The translations under genes and the position numbers were made by a program. From NCBI GenBank assembly GCA_003223895.1, contig QHXD01000024.1, positions 1 to 7,859 on the forward strand: a stretch of 7,859 nt of DNA. The letters are read 5' to 3'. The notes beneath the pieces are model-generated. The model was not told where the DNA came from. It saw only the letters and a program-made list of their open reading frames with translations, and ran no database searches. Below are positions 1 to 5,331 of the stretch, one piece after another. This stretch comes from Acidobacteriota bacterium. Its GTDB lineage: Bacteria > Acidobacteriota > Terriglobia > 20CM-2-55-15. How positions within the stretch are numbered: the stretch's first letter is position 1; each line of letters opens with the position of its first letter.

Positions 1-1
1 C

Positions 2-178
2 GTCACAATGGGTGGCGGTATGCAATATCCCATTTCATCCGCGTGGTCGGTGCGCATCGATCTCCGCGACTACGCCACACCATTTCCCGACCGGCTCTTC
101 CCCGCGGCCCCGGGCGCCACGGTCAGCGGGTGGCTTCACGACTTCGTTCCCCTTATCGGCATCAGCCGTCGTTTTTGA
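2..178 (+). CDS. Outer-membrane beta-barrel protein, C-terminal fragment
   Basis: An open frame enters from the left edge (first full codon at 2) and stops at TGA 176-178, giving 58 residues. The start of the gene lies outside the window. The fragment begins VTMGGGMQYPISS, continues with alternating polar and hydrophobic stretches such as WSVRIDLRDY, and ends GWLHDFVPLIGISRRF. Beta-strands with a final phenylalanine are the usual ending of small OmpA-like/OmpW-like outer-membrane barrels, where the last strand is the signal read by the BAM assembly machinery. The protein therefore probably sits in the outer membrane, with unknown substrate or function. The next gene begins 11 bases downstream on the same strand, so the two could be cotranscribed. 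The frame choice rests on the residue pattern: a competing open frame over the same bases encodes an arginine/proline-rich string with no recognisable pattern. The family assignment is an inference from this short tail. Confidence 0.72.
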   Translation, partial: VTMGGGMQYPISSAWSVRIDLRDYATPFPDRLFPAAPGATVSGWLHDFVPLIGISRRF

Positions 179-189
179 GTCTGGAACAT

Positions 190-2619
190 ATGACCAGGAG
201 CCTTTTTTGTGCGCTCTTTCTTCTCACTTCTCGGATCAATTTTGCGCCACGGCTTCGACCGCAGATTTCCGTTCCCGTGACTGGATTAGTCGAGGACGAA
301 AACCGCCAGCCGGTTCCAGGCGTCCAGGTCAGCCTGCGCTCTGAAACTCAGACCGCGCGGACTTCAACCAATGAACTCGGCCGGTTCCGATTTGAGGCGA
401 TTGCCGGAGGCGAATATCGCCTGGATTTCGATAAAGCGGGTTTTTTCCGGGTGAGCGATTTCGCGATCACGGTGGCTTCGAACTCAGCGGAAATCATCGT
501 GACCCTGAATCATGAGCATGAAATCCGCGGCCAGGTGGACGTAGTCGCCTCGCCGAGTGAAGTGGATCCGCAACAAACGCGGCACGAGGACGTGCTCGTA
601 GCGCACGAGATCCGCGAAGATCCCGTACCCAGTTCTCACACGCTGCAAAATGCTTTGCCCGCGCTTCCCGGAGTCCTTCAGGACAGCAACGGCCTGCTTC
701 ACGTCGCCGGCGCCCGCGGGGATGAGACGCTGTATGTTCTGGACGGCTTTCAGATGAATGATCCGGCAAATGGGTCGTTCGATGCGCGAGTAAACGTCGA
801 TGCCGTTCGAAGCGTCGATCTCACCACGGCGCGCTACGGCCCGGAATTTGCCAATGCCGCCGCAGGCGTGCTCGCGCTTCAAACCGACACCGGCGACGAC
901 CGCTGGCGGTTCGGAACGACCAATTTTTTTCCCGTCCTCAGCCTCCAGCGCGGAACGCATCTGGGCAACTGGTTTCCACGCGTGACCTTTTCGGGTCCCA
1001 TTGCGAAAGGACGCGCCTGGTTTTCGGACGCTCTAAGCGTTCAGCATAACTTTGCCCTTGTGCGTGAGTTGCCGCCGGGGGCAGACACTTCCCAAACTTG
1101 GTCCGGCGACAATTTGTTGCGAGCCCAATATAACTTCACCCCTTCCCACTCGCTTCAGGGGAACCTTCTCTCCAACGTTTCCACCGTGACCCGCGAGGGC
1201 CTCGGGCCATTCGTTCCGGCCCCGACGACCACGGATGCACGCACGCGACGCTACTTTCTTTCAGGGAAAGATCAGATCGTCCTTCGCGACGGTTTGCTCG
1301 AATTCGGCATTGCTTCCGATACCAGCCATCTCAACCGTCTGCCGCAAGGTTCCGATACCTACGTCATTACCCCGACAGGTCCCCAAGGCAACTACTTTGA
1401 ACGCGTGAGCCAGTCCAGCCATCGCTGGCAGGGACACAGCGAGCTGACGCTGGCGGGCCGTCACTGGCATGGCACGCACACGATTCAGTTGGGAGCAAGC
1501 TTTGACAAGACCCATCTCGATCAAGTGGCGGACCGGCACGCCGTAGAAGTGCGAGCAGCCGATTCGACTCTCGTACGGCAAACAAGCTTCACTGGAAATG
1601 CGAATCTGTCGGCCTCGGAATTACAAACGGGCGGTTACGCCGAAGATTCCTGGCAGCTCCGCAGCTTCGTACTGCAGTCGAGCGTGCGGATGGATCGGAA
1701 CGATTTCACCCGGAAGACATTGTTCGAACCCCGATGGGTGCTGAATTGGTTCCCGCGTATAGATACCGATAAATTGAGCTTCGGCTGGGGCATCTACTAT
1801 CAGCCCGTCTATCTCGCGTCAATTGCCCTGGCTCACGACCAGGAGCGGCTGGACGTGTTGCTCAATCCTCAGATGCGAATCCTCTCGTCCTTCTCGATTA
1901 CAGCCGGCTCGATGACACCAGGCTTGCGCCAACCGTACTTCGAGATCCTGAGCGCCGAATGGCAGCATCAATGGGATAGGCACACGACGTCCACGGTTCA
2001 CGTCATGAATCGCAGGCAGCGTCGCGGACTGGCATTTGAGAATGTTTCGGGCGATCCGTTTCGCCAGCAACTGGAGTTACAAAACAACCGCGAGGACAGG
2101 TACCGGTCTCTGGAGGTTTCCCTGCGGCGTTCGATCAAGACGGGCGCGGATGTCGCGTTCAACTACACATATTCACGCGCCCGCTCCAACGGGATCTTCG
2201 ATTATTCCCTGGAAGACTTTCTTCTCACATCGCAGGCGGCCGGGCCGCTTTCATGGGACGCTCCCCATCGGGTGATTTCCCGGGGAACGCTGCAGACCAG
2301 TTTATGGAATCTTTTCTTCAGTTACTTTGCGGAGTACCACACCGGTTTTCCTTTCACGACGGTGAATTCGCTCTATCAACGGGCCGGTCCTGCCAACGGC
2401 TTGCGCTTTCCGTCGTACTTCGACATCAACGCTGGCGCGGAAAAACGCTTTGGGTTTTATCGATATCAGTGGGCCGTGCGATTGTCGGTCATCAACGTGA
2501 CGGGCCACCATAACTACAATTCGGTCATCAACAATATTGATGCGCCCAATTTTCTCGCTTTAGCCGGCGGGCAGCACCGTGCATTTACAGCGCGTCTTCG
2601 CCTGGTGGGAGGGAAGTGA
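190..2619 (+). CDS. TonB-dependent receptor with N-terminal carboxypeptidase-regulatory-like domain
   Basis: 809 residues; predicted outer-membrane active transporter energised through TonB. The N-terminus MTRSLFCALFLLTS resembles a short export signal. Residues about 28-108 form a carboxypeptidase-regulatory-like beta-sandwich (VTGLVEDENRQPVPGVQVSL, then NELGRFRFEAIAGGEYRLDF). Residues about 135-235 are the plug, with the typical SHTLQNALPALPGV and LYVLDGFQMNDP segments. The rest is a beta-barrel rich in alternating strands (for example YRSLEVSLRRS and AFNYTYSRARSNGIFDYS). This architecture is common in acidobacterial receptors of the Oar-like type, which are often around 1000 residues, so this one is short. 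The protein ends RLRLVGGK rather than in an aromatic residue. ATG 190 was chosen because it gives the signal-like N-terminus. The 49 codons upstream in the same frame are arginine-rich and overlap the previous gene. No strong ribosome-binding site is visible. The substrate cannot be predicted. Confidence 0.88.
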   Translation: MTRSLFCALFLLTSRINFAPRLRPQISVPVTGLVEDENRQPVPGVQVSLRSETQTARTSTNELGRFRFEAIAGGEYRLDFDKAGFFRVSDFAITVASNSAEIIVTLNHEHEIRGQVDVVASPSEVDPQQTRHEDVLVAHEIREDPVPSSHTLQNALPALPGVLQDSNGLLHVAGARGDETLYVLDGFQMNDPANGSFDARVNVDAVRSVDLTTARYGPEFANAAAGVLALQTDTGDDRWRFGTTNFFPVLSLQRGTHLGNWFPRVTFSGPIAKGRAWFSDALSVQHNFALVRELPPGADTSQTWSGDNLLRAQYNFTPSHSLQGNLLSNVSTVTREGLGPFVPAPTTTDARTRRYFLSGKDQIVLRDGLLEFGIASDTSHLNRLPQGSDTYVITPTGPQGNYFERVSQSSHRWQGHSELTLAGRHWHGTHTIQLGASFDKTHLDQVADRHAVEVRAADSTLVRQTSFTGNANLSASELQTGGYAEDSWQLRSFVLQSSVRMDRNDFTRKTLFEPRWVLNWFPRIDTDKLSFGWGIYYQPVYLASIALAHDQERLDVLLNPQMRILSSFSITAGSMTPGLRQPYFEILSAEWQHQWDRHTTSTVHVMNRRQRRGLAFENVSGDPFRQQLELQNNREDRYRSLEVSLRRSIKTGADVAFNYTYSRARSNGIFDYSLEDFLLTSQAAGPLSWDAPHRVISRGTLQTSLWNLFFSYFAEYHTGFPFTTVNSLYQRAGPANGLRFPSYFDINAGAEKRFGFYRYQWAVRLSVINVTGHHNYNSVINNIDAPNFLALAGGQHRAFTARLRLVGGK

Positions 2620-2660
2620 TGTAATATTCATAATCCACTGTTCATGGAGTAGCTACTTCG

Positions 2661-3869
2661 ATGATTCACACAGGCCGTCACTTTCTTCAAATCCCTGGTC
2701 CGACGAACGTTCCGGATCGAATTCTGCGTGCTATGGATCACCCCGTCATTGACCACCGGGGACCGGAATTCGCCAAATTGGCTCTGGAAGTCCTGGAAGG
2801 AATGCGCGAGATCTTTCAGACGCGCAGCCGTGTCGTCGTGTATCCGTCTTCTGGCACCGGAGGCTGCGAAGCGGCCCTGGTGAATACCTTGTCGCCAGGC
2901 GACCGCGTGCTGATTTTCGAGACCGGGAATTTTTCGCAACTCTGGCAGCGAGTCGCAGAAAAAATCGGGCTCAACGTGGAATACGTGCCGGGCAATTGGC
3001 GGCGAGGCGCTTCTCCGGCGGACCTGGAAGCCTTACTCGGTGCGGACAAATCGCACGAGTTCAAAGCCGTCGTCGTGGTTCACAATGAGACCTCGACGGG
3101 GGTGACCAGCCGCATCGCGGAGATCCGGCGCACGATGAACCGCCTGCATCATCCGGCGTTGCTGATCGTCGACACGATCTCTTCCCTGGCTTCCATGGAT
3201 TATCGCCATGACGAATGGGAAGTTGACGTGTCCGTCTGCGGTTCGCAAAAGGGCCTGATGGTTCCGCCCGGGCTCTCCTTTAACGCGATTTCCGAGAAGG
3301 CCCTCTCCGCCAGCAAGAATGCCAGACTACCGAAAGCGTACTGGAGCTGGCAGGATATCCTGGAGACCAATCGCAGCGGCTTTTTCCCCTATACGCCGGC
3401 GACGAACCTTCTATTCGGTTTGCAGGAAGCTCTCCGGATGCTTCGGGAGGAGGGGCTTTCCAATATTTTTCGGCGCCATGAACGCCACGCCGAGGCAACA
3501 CGCGCTGCAGTGCGGGCCTGGGGTTTGGACATGGTCTGTGAAGAGCCTCTGGAGTACTCGAGTTCGCTGACGGGGGTTTTTACACCGGAGGGCCATAGTG
3601 CCGATCGGCTGCGGGAAGTCATTCTTGAGAATTTCGACATGTCCCTGGGATCAGGCCTGGGCAAGCTGGCGGGTAAAGTCTTTCGAATCGGGCATCTCGG
3701 CAGCTTCAACGACCTCATGCTCGCAGGAACGCTGAGTGGCGTCGAAATGGGACTCCGGCTGGCCGGCGTGCCGCACAGAGACGGCGGCGTAATGGCCGCT
3801 CTCAATGTTTTGGCGCCGGTGGACAGGAACGTTGAACCTGCTTCGAAGGCTTCTCTGAAGTCACTGTAG
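2661..3869 (+). CDS. sgaA: Serine-glyoxylate-type aminotransferase (class V, PLP-dependent)
   Basis: 402 residues, soluble and cytoplasmic. Class V aminotransferases of this group move an amino group from serine (or alanine) to glyoxylate, giving hydroxypyruvate (or pyruvate) and glycine. Visible landmarks: substrate-side PGPTNVPDRILRAM at 12-25, cofactor-phosphate region YPSSGTGGCEAAL at 61-73, HNETSTGVTS at 141-150, the aspartate pairing with the pyridine nitrogen in IVDTISSLAS (D171), the Schiff-base lysine in GSQKGLMVPPGL (K197), GFFPYTPATNLLFGL at 240-254, and the carboxylate-binding arginine in FRIGHLG (R342). Order, spacing and length fit bacterial serine-glyoxylate aminotransferase of the methylotroph SgaA type. 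Alanine-glyoxylate aminotransferase is the main alternative, since the donor specificity is not readable here. ATG 2661 is preceded by GGAG at 2646-2649. It lies 41 bases after the receptor gene in an AT-rich gap (TAATAT at 2622-2627), so it may have its own promoter. The stop codon lies inside a palindromic repeat. Confidence 0.92.
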   Translation: MIHTGRHFLQIPGPTNVPDRILRAMDHPVIDHRGPEFAKLALEVLEGMREIFQTRSRVVVYPSSGTGGCEAALVNTLSPGDRVLIFETGNFSQLWQRVAEKIGLNVEYVPGNWRRGASPADLEALLGADKSHEFKAVVVVHNETSTGVTSRIAEIRRTMNRLHHPALLIVDTISSLASMDYRHDEWEVDVSVCGSQKGLMVPPGLSFNAISEKALSASKNARLPKAYWSWQDILETNRSGFFPYTPATNLLFGLQEALRMLREEGLSNIFRRHERHAEATRAAVRAWGLDMVCEEPLEYSSSLTGVFTPEGHSADRLREVILENFDMSLGSGLGKLAGKVFRIGHLGSFNDLMLAGTLSGVEMGLRLAGVPHRDGGVMAALNVLAPVDRNVEPASKASLKSL

Positions 3870-3888
3870 CGGCGGTCTATGACCGCCG
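3870..3888. repeat. Perfect 8-bp hairpin just after the aminotransferase stop codon
   Basis: CGGCGGTC at 3870-3877 and GACCGCCG at 3881-3888 are perfectly complementary around a TAT loop, starting on the base after the TAG stop. As RNA it would be a stable GC-rich hairpin. No U-run follows (the next bases are GAAGTCC), so it is not a textbook intrinsic terminator, though it could protect the 3' end or contribute to termination. It is the left end of the TGTAGCGGCG-type repeat. Confidence 0.75.
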
Positions 3889-3934
3889 GAAGTCCTTGAA
3901 AACCGGAAAGACCGGCGCTCATAGAAGACTGGCA

Positions 3935-3948
3935 TGAGCCGCGGCTCA
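3935..3948. repeat. 14-bp perfect palindrome
   Basis: TGAGCCGCGGCTCA is an uninterrupted palindrome. It could be a protein-binding site or simply part of the surrounding repeat debris. Nothing nearby (no promoter or start codon) points to an operator role. Confidence 0.5.
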
Positions 3949-3959
3949 AAGTGAAAGAT

Positions 3960-4005
3960 GAAAGTAACCGCCGACCGGATCTAAAAGACTTACGGCGTCA
4001 CTTTC
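3960..4005. repeat. Imperfect stem-loop in the convergent intergenic region
   Basis: GAAAGT (3960-3965) pairs with ACTTTC (4000-4005), and CGCCG (3969-3973) pairs with CGGCG (3993-3997). The pairs are separated by small internal mismatches (AAC against TC) and a 19-base loop. It lies about 90 bases after the aminotransferase stop. No U-run follows on either strand, so a terminator role is only a possibility. Confidence 0.4.
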
Positions 4006-4046
4006 GTTACAGGTGTGAATGAATTGGCAGTTGGGCGTTTGAAACT

Positions 4047-4067
4047 CCCCTCCTAAGTTAGGAGGGG
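4047..4067. repeat. 21-bp palindrome, left copy
   Basis: CCCCTCCTAA (4047-4056) and TTAGGAGGGG (4058-4067) are perfect 10-bp complementary arms around a single central G at 4057. The same palindrome, with the complementary central base C at 4218, occupies 4208-4228, so the two copies are exact inverted repeats of each other. Confidence 0.85.
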
Positions 4068-4102
4068 TGCCTGCGAGGCCATCAAATTCCAGAAAGGCCG
4101 AG

Positions 4103-4161
4103 CAGGCGGGGTGGTTCCAAAGCTCCTGCTTGCAGGGTTTGCTGGGGAACCACCCCGTCTG
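4103..4161. repeat. Central inverted repeat of the MITE-like element
   Basis: The arm at 4103-4118 (CAGGCGGGGTGGTTCC) pairs with 4146-4161 at 15 of 16 positions, leaving a 27-base loop at 4119-4145. The core GGGGTGGTTCC is conserved in both halves, while the sequence between this core and the outer palindrome differs in length between halves. Confidence 0.8.
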
Positions 4162-4207
4162 CGCCATGCTTCGGTGGCTTCGCGGCATTTCTTTGATGGC
4201 GCAGCCA

Positions 4208-4228
4208 CCCCTCCTAACTTAGGAGGGG
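4208..4228. repeat. 21-bp palindrome, right copy
   Basis: CCCCTCCTAA (4208-4217), central C at 4218 and TTAGGAGGGG (4219-4228). It is the exact reverse complement of the copy at 4047-4067 and lies in the equivalent place of the opposite half of the element. Confidence 0.85.
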
Positions 4229-4274
4229 AATCCTCGCGTCCTGGCAATTCATTCACACCTTCATAAGAGCGCCG

Positions 4275-5207
4275 CTACAGTAGGGCCGAAATGTGGCTCC
4301 GCACGGAGTTACCCAGCAGGTCGAGGTTGTATCCCCCCTCCAGTAACCCAACCACGCGGCCGGCGCCGTGCTTCTCCGCGATTCGGAGGACTTCTTTCGT
4401 CATCTCGGAGAAATCCGCATCCTCCAGCATGAGGCCGCCCAGCGGATCGCCACGCCTGGAATCAAAACCGGCGGAGATGATGATGAGGTCCGGATGAAAC
4501 TTGCCTTCGATCTCACGAAGCGCGTCCGTAAATGCCTGGCGGTGATCTCGTGCCGGGGTTGCCGCTCGGAGAGGCACATTGAGAGTAAAGCCTTCACCCT
4601 TGCCGCCTCCGCGCTCGTTTGCGGCACCGGTGCCGGGATAGTAGGGATACTGATGCGTTGAAAAATAGAAAACGGTGGGGTCAGTCCAGAAAATTTCCTG
4701 GGTTCCATTTCCGTGATGCACGTCCCAATCGATGATCAGCACGCGCTCGACGCCGCATTTTGCCTGCGCATAGCGGGCTCCAATGGCCGCGTTGTTAAAC
4801 AGGCAGAAGCCCATTGCCTTGGAAATCGTGGCATGGTGGCCTGGAGGCCGAATCAACCCAAAGGCCCGGCCGCCTTCTTCCTTCATCACGGCATCCACGG
4901 CGGCAATCGCCGCGCCCGCTGCCAAACGCGCCACTTCGAACGACTCCGGGCTGATGCGAGTATCGACGTCGATGTACTCCACGCCCTGCTTCGCCATGTT
5001 TTCTATTCCGCGGATCAGCTCTTCGCGATGGCAACGCGTGATGTCTTCCCGGGCTGCCGGCTTCGGCTTGAGCTGCCCGACCTTCCTGGAAAGTGCTTCG
5101 TCCGTGCCGAGCACACGTAGTATCGCCTCGAGCCGGCGCGCATTCTCCGGATGATTACCGGTGTTGTGCGTGAGATAGGCCGGGTCGTAAATCAATTGAA
5201 CGGACAT
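4275..5207 (-). CDS. Histone-deacetylase-family zinc amidohydrolase
   Basis: 310 residues, cytoplasmic. The family removes acetyl (or similar acyl) groups from lysine side chains, acetylpolyamines or small molecules using a zinc ion. Active-site signatures are intact and in order: RPPGHHA at 120-126 (H124/H125 pair), GFCLFNN at 133-139, DWDVHHGNGT at 160-169 (zinc ligands D162 and H164), STHQYPYYPGTG at 183-194, SAGFDSRRGDPLGG at 245-258 (zinc ligand D249) and EGGYN at 290-294 (transition-state tyrosine Y293). It resembles the bacterial class II/acetylpolyamine amidohydrolase-AcuC branch in length and motifs; the true substrate is not predictable. ATG at 5207 gives the standard family N-terminus (IYDPAYLTHNTGNHPENARR). 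There is no convincing Shine-Dalgarno, and a TATCAT box at 5222-5217 would allow a very short or leaderless transcript. It follows modC on the same strand, separated by a long hairpin. Its TAG stop lies inside a palindromic repeat. Confidence 0.93.
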   Translation of the reverse strand: MSVQLIYDPAYLTHNTGNHPENARRLEAILRVLGTDEALSRKVGQLKPKPAAREDITRCHREELIRGIENMAKQGVEYIDVDTRISPESFEVARLAAGAAIAAVDAVMKEEGGRAFGLIRPPGHHATISKAMGFCLFNNAAIGARYAQAKCGVERVLIIDWDVHHGNGTQEIFWTDPTVFYFSTHQYPYYPGTGAANERGGGKGEGFTLNVPLRAATPARDHRQAFTDALREIEGKFHPDLIIISAGFDSRRGDPLGGLMLEDADFSEMTKEVLRIAEKHGAGRVVGLLEGGYNLDLLGNSVRSHISALL

Positions 5208-5235
5208 TGTGTGTGAATGATAGCAAGGGGAACGG

Positions 5236-5331
5236 AAGAATAGCCGCGAATTACGCCAATGACGCGAATGGGCGCTTAAGGATCATTTGATGCGCCCATT
5301 CGCGTCATTGGCGTAATTCGCGGCTATTCTT
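5236..5331. repeat. Perfect 40-bp inverted repeat (long hairpin) between modC and the deacetylase gene
   Basis: Positions 5236-5275 and 5292-5331 are perfectly complementary over 40 bases, with a 16-base spacer (5276-5291) that itself contains ATCA/TGAT arms. The right arm holds three 9-bp subrepeats of the form ATTnGCGnn: 5298-5306, 5307-5315 and 5316-5324. The arm begins on the base after the TAA stop of modC (5334-5332) and ends 28 bases before the deacetylase start. In the transcription direction of these genes it could end or insulate the mod transcript. The best T-rich tail (5327-5340) is on the opposite side, so it is not a simple one-way terminator. The subrepeat structure points to a dispersed repeat family, which is inference. 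Confidence 0.92.

Larger units (their letters stand above)
4011..4260. mobile_element. MITE-like nested inverted-repeat element, 250 bp, no coding capacity
   Basis: The ends are 20-bp inverted repeats: AGGTGTGAATGAATTGGCAG at 4011-4030 matches the complement of 4241-4260 at 19 of 20 bases (mismatch at 4027). Moving inward, each half carries the same 21-bp palindrome (4047-4067 and 4208-4228), then GCCATCAAA (4078-4086, complement in 4191-4199), then a 16-bp arm (4103-4118 against 4146-4161, 15 of 16 paired). The centre is a 27-base loop with a small CCTG/CAGG hairpin. The whole element can fold on itself or into several smaller hairpins. Ordered, nearly symmetric halves with terminal inverted repeats and no open frame of gene character are what a non-autonomous miniature transposable element looks like. 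No flanking target duplication is evident, so mobility is inferred. The alternative is two inverted copies of a smaller intergenic palindromic repeat. Confidence 0.6.
3863..4281. repeat. Outer inverted repeat bracketing the convergent intergenic region
   Basis: The 12-bp sequence ACTGTAGCGGCG at 3863-3874 recurs as a perfect inverted copy at 4270-4281. Each copy contains the TAG stop codon of one flanking gene: the aminotransferase at 3867-3869 on the plus strand and the deacetylase at 4277-4275 on the minus strand. A second matching pair, CGGCGCTC at 3913-3920 and its complement at 4267-4274, overlaps the right copy. Between the outer copies lie 395 bases with further inverted repeats and no convincing gene. 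The pattern suggests a TGTAGCGGCG-type palindromic repeat that is now split or rearranged. That history is inference; the base pairing is directly visible. Confidence 0.8.

Noticed and set aside
43..189. N-terminal extension of the TonB-dependent receptor to an ATG at 43
   Set aside because: The 49 extra residues are arginine/proline-rich, precede the signal-like segment and overlap the beta-barrel gene in another frame. ATG 190 is the sensible start.
484..960. 158-codon open frame on the minus strand inside the TonB-dependent receptor
   Set aside because: It lies opposite well-recognised receptor coding sequence (plug domain) and shows no family motif; long antisense frames are common in GC-rich genes.
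3389..3949. 186-codon minus-strand open frame opposite the aminotransferase 3' half
   Set aside because: The plus strand here encodes conserved aminotransferase motifs (GFFPYTP, FRIGHLG). The antisense product is low-complexity serine/arginine-rich with no recognisable domain.
3946..4256. Two small minus-strand open frames (about 67 and 80 codons) within the repeat region
   Set aside because: They run through palindromic repeats and are explained by them. No ribosome-binding site or protein-like pattern is seen.
4001..4270. Target-site duplication flanking the 250-bp element
   Set aside because: The bases outside the 20-bp ends (CGTTAC on the left, TCATAA on the right) are not direct repeats, so none is claimed.
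3863..5331. CRISPR array
   Set aside because: The repeats are inverted pairs and palindromes, not regularly spaced direct repeats with unique spacers, and no cas gene is present.
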